58,101 bases of DNA from Hyphomonadaceae bacterium BRH_c29 (GCA_000961695.1 LADW01000060.1:1-58101), one strand, 5' to 3'. Shown: positions 1-8,238, numbered from the stretch's first letter. The notes: generated from the letters alone by a model not told the origin. Program-made: numbers and translations.

Positions 1-416
1 GAGCGGGCGGCCTTTCTCATCGCAGACAGCGTGGAGCTTTGTGTTGCGGCCGCCTTTGGTGACGCCGATACCATGCGCCACAGCCCCCCTTTTCCGCCGC
101 CCGCGCAGCGGTGGACCTTGATGCAGGTACTATCGATGAACACCTTGTCGGGCACATCCTCAGCGCCCGCCAGGGCAGCAAAGATGTCCTCCCACACCCC
201 GCGCTCGGCCCAGCGGACGAAGCGATTGTAGAGCGTTTTCTTCGGACCGTAGACCTCGCGCGGACAATCGGCCCAGCGCCCACCGTTCTTCAGGGCGTGG
301 ATGATCCCCGACAGCACGCGGCGATCATCAACCCGTGCCATCCCGCGCGTATCCGTCGGCAGCAGAGGTTCGATCCGCGCCCACTGCTCATCAGAAAACC
401 AAAAGAAATCAGACAT
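1..416 (-). CDS. IS5-family transposase, N-terminal part, with probable -1 frameshift
   Basis: DDE transposase acting on the ends of its own element. The start at 416 follows a strong ribosome site (AGGAGG, 425-430). The first frame reads MSDFFWFSDEQWARIEPLLP, then a helix-turn-helix region and an FIDSTCIKVHR motif that carries the first catalytic Asp. At 84-93 the coding strand has AAAAGGGGGG. After this slippery run the family-typical continuation (AVAHGIGVTKGGRNTKLHAV) is found only in the -1 frame, although frame 0 also stays open. This agrees with programmed -1 frameshifting, as known for the IS427 group of IS5. A simple disabling mutation cannot be excluded. The C-terminus with the remaining catalytic residues lies outside the window. 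Confidence 0.75.
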   Translation of the reverse strand, partial: MSDFFWFSDEQWARIEPLLPTDTRGMARVDDRRVLSGIIHALKNGGRWADCPREVYGPKKTLYNRFVRWAERGVWEDIFAALAGAEDVPDKVFIDSTCIKVHRCAGGGKGGLWRMVSASPKAAATQSSTLSAMRKAAR

Positions 417-495
417 AACAATTACCTCCTGAAACAGAGGCAGTGAATCATGATCCGAGCTGGCCGGGAATCCTGTTAATGGGTCCGGACCCTAG
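1..495 (-). mobile_element. IS5-family insertion sequence, truncated by window edge
   Basis: The transposase-coding end of an insertion sequence reads leftwards off the window. The outer boundary is inferred: a palindrome GGGTCCGGACCC at 481-492 runs into CTAG at 492-495, which would suit an IS5-type terminal repeat and CTAG target. Only one end is visible, so neither the inverted repeat nor the target duplication can be confirmed. Confidence 0.6.
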
Positions 496-569
496 TTCCA
501 CACGAACGCCCTTGTCCTGTGCGCCCGGTAGGCTAGGATTCTCCTCGCGCGGAAAAGGGGTTTGGCCAG

Positions 570-2177
570 ATGAAATATTCGATGACAGCAGCCGTGGCAG
601 TTTTGGCGCTGGTGGGATGTGGCGGACCAAAATCGCCGCCTGTGCCAGCCGAACCGCAGGCCCCGCCCAGCTATGAAGCCGACGCCATGCTGTCGCAGAC
701 CTTGCCCGAGATTGTCGATGCTCTGGCCGCCGGCACGATGACGTCAGAGGGCCTGACGCAGGCCTATCTCAGCCGCATTGACGCCATCGACCGGGACGGG
801 CCACGCCTGCAGAGCATCATCTCGCTGAACCCGAACGCGCTGCCATTGGCCCGCGCAAGTGACCAGCGCCGGGCCAAAGGCGAAGCGCTCGGACCGCTCG
901 ACGGTGTTCCGATCCTGCTGAAGGACAATATCGAAAGCCTCGACCCAATGCCGACCACGGCCGGCTCGCTGGCCCTGAAAGACAACATCACGGGGCGGGA
1001 CAGCCCGCTCGTGGCAGGCTTGCGCGCCGAAGGCGCGATCATTCTCGGCAAGACCAATCTCAGCCAGTGGGCCAACTTCCGGGATGAGAATTCCATCAGC
1101 GGCTGGTCGTCCGTCGGTGGGCAGGTGCACAATCCGCACATGCTGGACCGCAATCCGTGTGGGTCCAGCTCCGGGTCTGGTGTCGCTGTCGCTGCCTCGC
1201 TCGCAGCGGGCGCAGTCGGGACGGAAACCAACGGCTCGATTATCTGCCCGTCCAACGTCAATGGCATTGTCGGCTTCAAGCCGACGGTCGGTCTGATATC
1301 GCAGGAAGGCATCGTGCCGATTTCGCCCTCGCAGGATACAGCTGGACCAATGGCCCGCACGGTGCGCGGCGCGGCCCTCATGCTGAACGCGATGGACCCC
1401 GGCGCCGAGGACTACACGATCAGCCTGTCTCCAGACGCCCTGAAGGGTATGCGGGTCGGCGTGATGCGGTTTGCAGAAGGGTCAAACAGCGCCATCAAGG
1501 CCCATTTCGCGGAAGCGTTGGTGACGCTGGAGGCACGAGGGGCGACGCTGGTTGACATAAATGAGTTCGAACCAGCCGCCGAAAACTATAGCGACAGCAC
1601 GCTGCCGCTGCTGGAGTTCGAGTTCAAGGACAGCCTCAACGTCTATCTGGCCGCCACGCCCGACACCGTCGCCACCAAGTCGCTTCGCGAACTGATCGCC
1701 TTCAACACGGCCAATGCCGATCAGGAACTTGCCTTGTTCGGACAGAGTATTTTCGAGGAGTCCGAAGCGCGTGGTCCCCTGACGGACCCCGCTTATCTGC
1801 GGGCCAAAGCTGCGGTGCGTTTCTCGACCCGTGATCAGGGCATCGACAGGTTACTGGCAGATTATGACGTCAATTTCCTGGTCGCGCCATCAGGCCCGGT
1901 TGCGCCTCGCATCGATCCGGTAAACGGGGACGTCTGGCCGGAATGGGCCGGCGCTGGCTGGCTGGCCGCGCAAGCGGGCTATCCGCATCTCACAGTGCCG
2001 ATGGGCGAGGTACACGGCATTCCGATCGGGATCTCCTTCATGGGATCGGCCGGAGATGACGCGGCCATCATCGCTTATGGTTATGCCTATGAGCAAGCGA
2101 GCCAGAAGCGCGTGTCACCGCATTATCTCAAGACGGCGGAAGACCGTCCGGAGATTGCAGCAGCGACAGTGAAATAG
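570..2177 (+). CDS. Amidase-signature family lipoprotein
   Basis: Putative amidohydrolase of the amidase-signature (AS) family, hydrolysing C-N amide bonds. The N-terminus is a lipoprotein signal with lipobox LVGC (Cys17), followed by a Pro-rich linker to about residue 35, so the enzyme should sit on a periplasm-facing membrane. The Ser-cisSer-Lys triad is recognisable: Lys118 in GVPILLKDN, the cis-Ser near 199 in CGSSSGSG, and nucleophile Ser223 in TETNGSI. Length (535 aa) is normal for the family plus the leader. Substrate is unknown; peptide amidases and 6-aminohexanoate-type hydrolases share this architecture. It stands alone between the insertion sequence and a convergent gene whose stop lies 8 bases away. 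Confidence 0.88.
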   Translation: MKYSMTAAVAVLALVGCGGPKSPPVPAEPQAPPSYEADAMLSQTLPEIVDALAAGTMTSEGLTQAYLSRIDAIDRDGPRLQSIISLNPNALPLARASDQRRAKGEALGPLDGVPILLKDNIESLDPMPTTAGSLALKDNITGRDSPLVAGLRAEGAIILGKTNLSQWANFRDENSISGWSSVGGQVHNPHMLDRNPCGSSSGSGVAVAASLAAGAVGTETNGSIICPSNVNGIVGFKPTVGLISQEGIVPISPSQDTAGPMARTVRGAALMLNAMDPGAEDYTISLSPDALKGMRVGVMRFAEGSNSAIKAHFAEALVTLEARGATLVDINEFEPAAENYSDSTLPLLEFEFKDSLNVYLAATPDTVATKSLRELIAFNTANADQELALFGQSIFEESEARGPLTDPAYLRAKAAVRFSTRDQGIDRLLADYDVNFLVAPSGPVAPRIDPVNGDVWPEWAGAGWLAAQAGYPHLTVPMGEVHGIPIGISFMGSAGDDAAIIAYGYAYEQASQKRVSPHYLKTAEDRPEIAAATVK

Positions 2178-2184
2178 ACAGGCT

Positions 2185-2688
2185 TCAGAAGCGGTTCTTG
2201 AGCGACATCACTTTGGTGATGAGCTTTGCTTCTTCCTGGCTAATCGTCAGAAGATTGATCAGCTTTTCCAGAAATTCCGCTTCGGCCGAGACCAGCACGC
2301 CATCCGCCAGACTGATGTCCAGGCAATGCGCAAACACGGCCAGGTGCATGTCTTTCGGCAGGGCTTCGCAGGCTTCTTCCAGCCAGTCCGGCCGGTCTTC
2401 GCGGCGTTTCAGCACCACACGGTTCACCTGGGCCAATTCGTTCTGGTCGAGGTTTTTCAGCGTCCGGGACCGGCGGGACAGCGCACGGATCTCATCCTGC
2501 TCCTGTTCGGCGATCCGTCCGTCGGCAAAGGCGGCCGAGAGGATCAGGCACAGGAAGGCTTCAGGAATTGTCCAGTCGCTCGGATGATTGGGGAACTCCG
2601 AGACGAGCTCCTGCATGCTGAATCCGGGTTTCTTTTCAGCCGTGATCGGGCCGAAGAGGGCCTGCGGGTTGTCTGGTTGGTCGCCCAT
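2185..2688 (-). CDS. TerB-like (tellurite-resistance TerB fold) protein
   Basis: A 167-residue all-helical protein resembling the TerB/DjlA N-terminal domain. It shows the typical acidic repeats, AAFADGRIAEQE (about 55-67) and LADGVLVSAEAEFLEKL near the C-terminus. There is no signal peptide or membrane segment, so it is probably cytoplasmic. The start at 2688 has a good AGGAG site. It is the last gene of a minus-strand set after the coiled-coil membrane protein (50-base gap) and the TPR lipoprotein. No other ter genes are nearby, so a tellurite role is not supported; TerB folds often work at the membrane with partner proteins. Function unknown. Confidence 0.7.
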   Translation of the reverse strand: MGDQPDNPQALFGPITAEKKPGFSMQELVSEFPNHPSDWTIPEAFLCLILSAAFADGRIAEQEQDEIRALSRRSRTLKNLDQNELAQVNRVVLKRREDRPDWLEEACEALPKDMHLAVFAHCLDISLADGVLVSAEAEFLEKLINLLTISQEEAKLITKVMSLKNRF

Positions 2689-2738
2689 GGGCGGTTACTC
2701 CTGGTTCGGTGGCTGAGTGAAAACGCGAAAACGGTGGA

Positions 2739-3311
2739 TCAGTCGGGTCTTATGGCAGCGGGGATAGGTGGCCAGGCTTCGACATCGGACTTCAGCGCCT
2801 GCAACGTATCGCGCCGGTCGCTTAGGCGGGTGATGACATCGTCGAGCCATTCGACGTCGTCCGGCAATTCCTTCAGGCGACGCGGGGCATTCGACCGGCT
2901 CGGTTGCTCAAGCAGGGCGGCAATGTCTTTTTCGAGCGCATCATTTTGCTGCTGCAAGCGAACGATGCTTTGGAAGCCGGCATAGCTCTCGATGGTTGCC
3001 TGCTGCTTGGCGATCACCTGGTCACGTCCCGCCAGCTGCGTCTCCATCCGCTTAACGTCCGCAGCCTGCGCGGCCAGTTGCTTGTCGGCGTTCGCCAGTT
3101 GGGTCGTCGTGTTCGTGTACATCATGAAGAGCGCCACGGCGCCAGCAGCGAGAACGCCCGCCAGGAAGATCACCATGATCAGAAGCTGGGCCTGCCCCCG
3201 CTTGGCGTCTTTGACCTTGTGCGACAGGGCCATCATGTCGTCGTGCGTGGGGACGGACTGAAAGACCTGCATGTCCCCGTTATTCTGTGAGTGGACTGTT
3301 GGCACCGTCAT
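2739..3311 (-). CDS. Single-pass membrane protein with periplasmic coiled coil, unknown function
   Basis: I do not recognise a named family. The 190-residue protein has a short cytoplasmic N-terminus of about 40 residues, one hydrophobic segment (about 43-66, LLIMVIFLAGVLAAGAVAL) and a long heptad-rich stretch (about 70-125, rich in Gln, Ala, Leu), followed by a second helical part around DDVEWLDDVITRLSDRR and a Pro-rich end. This suggests a membrane anchor for a complex. The start at 3311 has GAAGGA upstream. It lies between the TPR lipoprotein gene (34 bases upstream) and the TerB-like gene (50 bases downstream), all on the same strand and probably one transcript. Confidence 0.7.
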   Translation of the reverse strand: MTVPTVHSQNNGDMQVFQSVPTHDDMMALSHKVKDAKRGQAQLLIMVIFLAGVLAAGAVALFMMYTNTTTQLANADKQLAAQAADVKRMETQLAGRDQVIAKQQATIESYAGFQSIVRLQQQNDALEKDIAALLEQPSRSNAPRRLKELPDDVEWLDDVITRLSDRRDTLQALKSDVEAWPPIPAAIRPD

Positions 3312-3345
3312 TCCGGGTTTCCTTCGTTTCCAGGGTTCGTGGCGG

Positions 3346-5379
3346 CTATGAGCATTTCAGGACTCCATAGCGGCCGTAGAATGCGTCGATATCCTTCCAG
3401 GCCGAATCGTCCGGACCCAGGGTGATTTCGCGATTGCAGCGCTGGACGACCTTCAGTCCCTGCTGTAGCCGGCTTGAAATGTCGACATTGGCCTGCAAGT
3501 CGTCGAACCGAACCGTGCGCTCGCTGTCCTTTGCGGCGACCAGGGTTTCCTGTCCCCTCGTGAAGGCTGTCTCGGCCGCACGCAGGACGCTGCGCCAGCG
3601 CGTCTGAGAGGCGAGGTCATAGGCGCTGACATCCATCGACTGGGCTTGCTTCAGAAAATACATGCCGCGCAGCAGACTGGCCTCCGGCGTGCCGGCGTCC
3701 GGGCAGCGGCCGATGCTGGAGCCTTCCTTGACGGTTTTGTCGCCGTTCAGAATGGTCGCAAGACAGGCTTGGCGATTGTAGGTCCAGTTGCGCGTGTTGA
3801 GCGACACGGCCCGTTCCGCATGATCCAGTGCGCTCTTCTGCCAACCGGTGGGCCGGGTGACGATTTCAGCGACGCTGATCATGTAGTTGGCTTCTGCGGC
3901 ATCGGCGCTGTTTAGTCCGCTTTCTGCAGAACGAAGCGCTGTGAGCGCCGCGCGGAAATTGCCTTTTCCGTATTCACTGCTGCCGATCTTGAACTGCACG
4001 TCAGCAGACACAGCGCCCTGCGCCAAGGCCTGTTTAAGGGTCTGCAGCGCCAGTTCCGGCTGTTCGCATTGCTCGTACATGCCTGACAGGGCGAGATAGG
4101 TGGACACCTTTTCCGTTCCCGCCTGGCCGGGGATGGCTGACTGGTAGGCCGAGATCGACGCCTGGCACTGACCCAACTCGCCATAGGCCTCACCGAGGTT
4201 CGCGTAGCGTGCAGAGGTCGGTGCAAGGTTGACGGCGTCCTGTAGTGATTGCGCGGCGCGTTCAAACAGGGCGCGTCGTTCGGGCGATCCGGGCTGGCCG
4301 GTGACTCGCGCCAGGCCGATCAGGCTGTTGCCGAGCTGGCCCATGTCTATGGCACGTGCGTCAGCTGTTTCTGTTGCGGCACCGAGTGTGACGGCCTGGT
4401 TAAATGCATCCGCCGCGCTCTCAAGATAAGTTGAAGCGCCCGCCGGATCACGCCGGGCAAGCGACTGATAAATGTTCCCCATGCCGCGATAGGCGGGCAG
4501 CTTGAAGCGGCTTGCACTGAGAGCGTCCCGGTAGTCCGTGATGGCGCCCTGCGCCGCCGCCAGGGACGTTGTAGAATTGGTTCGCGCCAGGGACTGGCGA
4601 ACCGTTTCGGCGCGTTCGAATGAGATTTCGGCAAGACGGTCTGACGCGGACGCTGCGAAGGTCGGGCAGGCACTGACGACCCGGCGAAGGTCCTCGACGT
4701 ATTTGTATTCCCGCTGGCGTCCGAGATCATTGTTGGCCCGCCAGCGTGCATCGAGCAGCTCGCAGCCAAGGTGTGCCGTTGCTTCGTCGGTTGAGGAGAG
4801 CCACGGTTCGACGTTGATTGGGGCGAGCAGGTCTGCGGCTGTCGTCAGGCAGGCTGTTTTCGTCCCGCAGCTGGCATTGGAGGCGCCGCCGTTCGCGACA
4901 CCGCGCAGGGCACGGCTTTGTTCCAGTTTCCGGCGAAGGATGAAGCGCTCATTGACCGCATTCTTTGCCGGGCTTCCGGCGAGGCTGATCTGGTTATCCT
5001 GTTGCGAAGCAGTGGATCTTTCCAGAAGCGTCAAAGCTGTCTGACTACAGGCAGAAGACGTCTCGCACACCGCACTGGGCGCCCGCGCGGCTGCAGCATT
5101 GTAAGCGGCTGCAGCATTGAAATAGGCATTGGCGCGATCGATACCGCTGCGGGCCGGATCTCCCGCTGCGAAATTGCCGGCGCAAGTCTGCGCCATGGCT
5201 TCAACGCCAGCGGTCGGAACACCGACAGTGCGTTGAAAACAGTCACTGATTCCGGACCAGCCTTGCGTTGCAGCAGGATGCAGCGTCGTCGATGACGCGC
5301 AACTTGCGGCTCCCAAAAGGCCAAGTGCTCCAATTGGTCCGGTCCAGAATTTTCTGAACGACCGTTTCTGTGCTGTCAT
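3346..5379 (-). CDS. TPR-repeat lipoprotein
   Basis: A 677-residue protein that begins with a basic stretch, a hydrophobic signal and lipobox LGAASC, so it is probably lipid-anchored in the envelope. The body has repeated TPR-like helical pairs (for example ARYANLGEAYGELGQCQASI, then a further unit about 35 residues on), and several Cys (ASCGTKTACL, CEQPELAL) that could form periplasmic disulfides. TPR arrays bind other proteins, so it may be the scaffold of the cluster with the coiled-coil and TerB-like proteins. I chose ATG 5379 over the upstream TTG at 5394 because GGTGGGTG is well placed. Exact partner and role are unknown. Confidence 0.78.
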   Translation of the reverse strand: MTAQKRSFRKFWTGPIGALGLLGAASCASSTTLHPAATQGWSGISDCFQRTVGVPTAGVEAMAQTCAGNFAAGDPARSGIDRANAYFNAAAAYNAAAARAPSAVCETSSACSQTALTLLERSTASQQDNQISLAGSPAKNAVNERFILRRKLEQSRALRGVANGGASNASCGTKTACLTTAADLLAPINVEPWLSSTDEATAHLGCELLDARWRANNDLGRQREYKYVEDLRRVVSACPTFAASASDRLAEISFERAETVRQSLARTNSTTSLAAAQGAITDYRDALSASRFKLPAYRGMGNIYQSLARRDPAGASTYLESAADAFNQAVTLGAATETADARAIDMGQLGNSLIGLARVTGQPGSPERRALFERAAQSLQDAVNLAPTSARYANLGEAYGELGQCQASISAYQSAIPGQAGTEKVSTYLALSGMYEQCEQPELALQTLKQALAQGAVSADVQFKIGSSEYGKGNFRAALTALRSAESGLNSADAAEANYMISVAEIVTRPTGWQKSALDHAERAVSLNTRNWTYNRQACLATILNGDKTVKEGSSIGRCPDAGTPEASLLRGMYFLKQAQSMDVSAYDLASQTRWRSVLRAAETAFTRGQETLVAAKDSERTVRFDDLQANVDISSRLQQGLKVVQRCNREITLGPDDSAWKDIDAFYGRYGVLKCS

Positions 5380-5613
5380 TGTTTCACCCACCAATTCCGG
5401 TCAGCTTTCCGCTTTCGCGCGTGAATGTAAAGCGGATGCGCACCAATCTGCCGATACGTATTATCCATATCATTTTGTGATGCCTCGGTCATCGGGCACC
5501 TTTGTGTGTGCGTGTAGGAGGCCTCGGGAAATTGCGCGGGGACCAAGTGATCCATGCGCGTTTGACCGGACATCTCTAGGGAACAGGTGCGCCCTGTACA
5601 GGACGCAGGAATC

Positions 5614-5648
5614 AAAAAGGGCCGCCTGTTGAATGCTGGCGGCCCTTT
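5614..5648 (-). terminator. Intrinsic terminator of the mlaA-mlaC unit
   Basis: AAAGGGCCGCC (5616-5626) pairs with GGCGGCCCTTT (5638-5648) around an 11-base loop. Read on the minus strand the stem is followed by a T run. It lies just downstream of the mlaC stop. The rest of the 291-base gap 5380-5670 shows only a small palindrome CCTGTACAGG (5593-5602) and no gene. Confidence 0.8.
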
Positions 5649-5670
5649 ATCTTTGTCAGATTCGGTCAGA

Positions 5671-6312
5671 TCAGGATGGGCGCGAGCCTGTCCGCTTTTC
5701 GTCCAACTGGTTCTGCGTCATGTCTTCGATTTTTTCGATCAACTTCTCGGCAGAACCATTGGTGCGGTCGAGCAGGGCGAGAAACTGCGCCCTTTGTTCG
5801 ATGGCGAGCCAGATCAGATTGCCGTCGAGGTTCAGCGCAACGTCCACAACCTGATATTTGCCGTTTCGGTTCAGCACCCGCCAACGCACATCCATGTCCT
5901 TGCCGTCCTGCCGACGGATCACGGTGTTGACGACCGAGTCGGTTGGCGACTTGTCGAATGAGTCTTTTACGACCACGGCCTCACCGCGATAATCGTCGAG
6001 CTGGTTCTCGTAAACCGCCAGGGCGTATTCGCGAAATGCTTTATGGTAAGCTTTCAACTCGTCCGGTGTGAAGCGGCGCGTGTAGATGCCGATCGCGAAG
6101 TTTGCCACCGATTCCATATCGGTGAACTTATCCATATAGGCATTGAATTTTGCGGTCCGTTCGTCGGCATTCAGGGACGGATCGTTGAGCGAGGCGAGCA
6201 CCTCACTGGCATTCTTTTGAACATAGGCTTCCGTTTTGGCATCCGCGGCAGCAGGCAGCGCCAGTGCTGTGAGCACGGCCAGGGCGATGGCGGGCATCGT
6301 TAGACGTTTCAA
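5671..6312 (-). CDS. mlaC: MlaC-type phospholipid-binding periplasmic protein
   Basis: MlaC shuttles phospholipids across the periplasm between the MlaA-porin complex in the outer membrane and the MlaFEDB ABC transporter. The 213-residue protein has a cleavable signal (about 1-25, ending AAADA). It then shows the family's helical N-terminal half and the conserved RRFTPDELKAYHKAFREY region (about 80-97), followed by the beta-sheet ligand-binding part with VRWRVLNRNGKYQVVDVAL (about 143-161). Start is TTG at 6312, chosen because CAGGAG lies 8-9 bases upstream. The next gene upstream is mlaA, 33 bases away. The inner-membrane MlaFED genes are not in this window. Confidence 0.9.
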   Translation of the reverse strand: MKRLTMPAIALAVLTALALPAAADAKTEAYVQKNASEVLASLNDPSLNADERTAKFNAYMDKFTDMESVANFAIGIYTRRFTPDELKAYHKAFREYALAVYENQLDDYRGEAVVVKDSFDKSPTDSVVNTVIRRQDGKDMDVRWRVLNRNGKYQVVDVALNLDGNLIWLAIEQRAQFLALLDRTNGSAEKLIEKIEDMTQNQLDEKRTGSRPS

Positions 6313-6345
6313 TGGTGAACTCCTGCTACAATCATGTTCTTTCGG

Positions 6346-7110
6346 CTATTCTTCAAATTCGTCAAAATCTGGGAGATCTTCGTACATCTCCGCCTCATCT
6401 TCAGGTCTACCATTACGGATGGCTGCCTGACGCTGAGATGAATAAATACGGCGCAGGGCTACATAAGGTTCCGGTTGCGCGTTAAGTTGCTGGATCTGAT
6501 CGTCCAGCGCGACCCGAGCGTTCAGGGCAGAAAGGACGCCGCGACCGACCGCAATCTTGTCATCAAGATCTGGGTCTCCGTCGAATTCGGTCCAGGTTAG
6601 CGGGTCGATCACGCGGTCAACGCCAGCGCCGAAAAGATCGCGCGGTGTCGTCGGTCCGATGATGGGCATGACAAGGTACGGGCCGCTATCAACCCCCCAG
6701 ACAGCCAGAGTCTGGCCGAAATCTTCTGAATGGGGCTCCACGCCGAAATGGTCGGCTGCGTCCCACAGGCCGGCAAGGCCGATCGTTGTGTTTATGGTAA
6801 AGCGTACAAACGTGTCAGCTGCGCGCGAGGGTTCTGCCTGCAGCACATCGTTCACAAACACGACCGGTGATTTCAGGTTCCGCAGGAAGTCACCCACGCG
6901 GTCCCGCGCGAATTCTGGAGTTACCGTCTTGTAGGCGCCAGCAGCCGGAGCGAGGGCATATTTGTCCACACCGTTATTGAAGGCGAACATCTGTCTGTTG
7001 AAGCCCTCATAGGGGTCGTTCACGGTGCCGGGGGCTACCGAATCAGAAGGTGTTGACGCACAGGCGCCAAGCGCCAGGGTCATAGCTGTGGCCGCAAATT
7101 TTACGTTCAT
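6346..7110 (-). CDS. mlaA: MlaA/VacJ outer-membrane lipoprotein
   Basis: MlaA sits in the outer membrane and removes misplaced phospholipids from its outer leaflet, passing them to MlaC. The 254-residue protein has a lipoprotein signal with lipobox LGAC (Cys17) and the family signatures NDPYEGFNRQMFAFN (about 31-45), the RFTINTTIGLAGLWD stretch and the GVDSGPYLVMPIIGP/TPRD region. The C-terminus is acidic. Gene order mlaA-mlaC with a 33-base gap points to one transcript ending at the terminator near 5614. Divergent from the arsR-methyltransferase gene across a 150-base region with two palindromes. Confidence 0.93.
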   Translation of the reverse strand: MNVKFAATAMTLALGACASTPSDSVAPGTVNDPYEGFNRQMFAFNNGVDKYALAPAAGAYKTVTPEFARDRVGDFLRNLKSPVVFVNDVLQAEPSRAADTFVRFTINTTIGLAGLWDAADHFGVEPHSEDFGQTLAVWGVDSGPYLVMPIIGPTTPRDLFGAGVDRVIDPLTWTEFDGDPDLDDKIAVGRGVLSALNARVALDDQIQQLNAQPEPYVALRRIYSSQRQAAIRNGRPEDEAEMYEDLPDFDEFEE

Positions 7111-7177
7111 ATTGGCGGATTCCCGTTTCTTGCCCGGCTAGATGGTCCTTCCATCCGAGCGGCGCAACTCACGCTTC

Positions 7178-7193
7178 TGTAATTTGAATTACA
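7178..7193. promoter_or_regulatory. Perfect 16-base palindrome in mlaA/arsR intergenic region
   Basis: TGTAATT-TG-AATTACA (7178-7193) is a perfect inverted repeat of 7+2+7 bases between the two divergent genes, 68 bases from the mlaA start and 68 from the ArsR start. It has the size of an operator for a dimeric regulator. A second inverted repeat, GATGG-TCCTT-CCATC, lies at 7141-7155. Which gene either serves is not clear. Confidence 0.5.
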
Positions 7194-7224
7194 TGCGACT
7201 ATGCTGCAACAGCGATTTGGTTCC

Positions 7225-7254
7225 TTGCAAAACGTATAAATGTTTGTTTATACG
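7225..7254 (+). promoter_or_regulatory. Promoter with embedded operator for the arsR-methyltransferase gene
   Basis: A -35-like TTGCAA (7225-7230) and -10-like TATACG (7249-7254) are 18 bases apart. A perfect inverted repeat CGTATAAA (7233-7240) / TTTATACG (7247-7254) fills the spacer and covers the -10. Binding there would block polymerase, the usual geometry of ArsR autorepression. The predicted transcript start falls at about 7261, on the ATG itself. Confidence 0.65.
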
Positions 7255-7260
7255 ATCCGG

Positions 7261-8238
7261 ATGAGCGCCCGATTTGATCTTACACTCGAACGCCTGCGTG
7301 CAGCTGGAGAGCAGACCCGCCTTCGCATTCTGGCGTTGTTGCGTGAACGAGACCTTTCCGTTGGCGAGATCGTGCAGGTTTTGGCGCTTAGCCAGCCCCG
7401 CTTGTCGCACCACCTGAAAGCCCTTACAGGTGCAGGTCTCGTAGAGCGCCTGCCAGAGGGCTCATTTGTCTTCTATCGGGCTGCCAGCCGTGGTGACGGA
7501 CGCACTTTCCTCGACACGCTGTTCGGTCAGCTGGGCGAGGAAATTCCGGAGTTCCACCGGGACGCACAGCGCCTTGAAGAAGTCGGCGCTGCTCGCGCGT
7601 CATCGGCGCAGGCCTATTTCTCGTCCGTCGCAGACAATTGGGATGCGATTCGCTCTCTCCATTTTCCGAATGAGGCGATTGAGCAGGAATTGCTGGCGAT
7701 CGCCGGGCCGGGGCCATTCCGGCACGTCGTCGACTTCGGAACCGGCACAGGCCGGATGCTGAGCCTGTTCGCGCCACGTGCCCAGGAAGCCGAAGGCATC
7801 GACATGAGCCATCACATGCTCACGGTTGCTCGCGCAAACCTGGAACTCGATGGCTCACCCGTCGCGCGGGTCCGTCAAGGCGACGTGACGGCGACGCCTT
7901 ATGAGGACGCCTCGGCGGACCTCGTCATCATCCATCAGGTCCTTCATTATGTGGACGCGCCAAACCGCGTGATCGCGGAGGCTGCACGTATTCTGGAGCC
8001 GGGCGGACGTCTGCTGATCGTGGATTTCGCCCCGCACGCGCTGGAATTCCTGCGGACCGAGCATGGCCATCACCGCCTTGGCCTTTCGCCTGATGCGATG
8101 CTGGCATGGACCAACGCCGCTGGCCTCAAGCTGTCCGAGCCGCGCGCCTTCGCGCCGCCGTCCGGAAACGAGCCTGGCCTGACCGTCAACATATGGACCG
8201 CAGAAAAGCCCGCAGCGGCGCAGGAGTCTGCAGCATGA
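7261..8238 (+). CDS. ArsR-family regulator fused to SAM-dependent methyltransferase domain (SahR-like)
   Basis: A 325-residue two-domain protein. Residues about 15-85 form an ArsR winged helix (EQTRLRILALL, recognition helix SQPRLSHHLKALTGAGLV, wing RLPEGSFVFYRA). Residues about 150-300 form a class I methyltransferase fold with motif I VVDFGTGTGRML (157-168) and an acidic EGIDMS at the end of strand 2. ArsR regulators with such a domain are known as SahR-type sensors of S-adenosylhomocysteine that control methionine genes, so this is probably the repressor of the metF-metH operon it heads; this role is inferred. An ATG at 7240 is in frame but lies inside the operator, so 7261 is preferred. 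No ribosome site is visible, so translation may be leaderless. Its stop overlaps the metF start (ATGA). Confidence 0.88.
   Translation: MSARFDLTLERLRAAGEQTRLRILALLRERDLSVGEIVQVLALSQPRLSHHLKALTGAGLVERLPEGSFVFYRAASRGDGRTFLDTLFGQLGEEIPEFHRDAQRLEEVGAARASSAQAYFSSVADNWDAIRSLHFPNEAIEQELLAIAGPGPFRHVVDFGTGTGRMLSLFAPRAQEAEGIDMSHHMLTVARANLELDGSPVARVRQGDVTATPYEDASADLVIIHQVLHYVDAPNRVIAEAARILEPGGRLLIVDFAPHALEFLRTEHGHHRLGLSPDAMLAWTNAAGLKLSEPRAFAPPSGNEPGLTVNIWTAEKPAAAQESAA

Noticed and set aside
2185..2688. Tellurite resistance function for the TerB-like gene
   Set aside because: No other ter genes accompany it, and TerB folds occur in many unrelated membrane-associated systems.
5376..5615. A 79-residue minus-strand frame between mlaC and the TPR lipoprotein gene
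   Set aside because: No ribosome site or signal, it overlaps the terminator region, and its translation resembles no protein.
7240..7260. Upstream ATG at 7240 as the start of the ArsR-methyltransferase gene
   Set aside because: It lies inside the operator/-10 region, so the codon would not be on the transcript if the promoter assignment is right.
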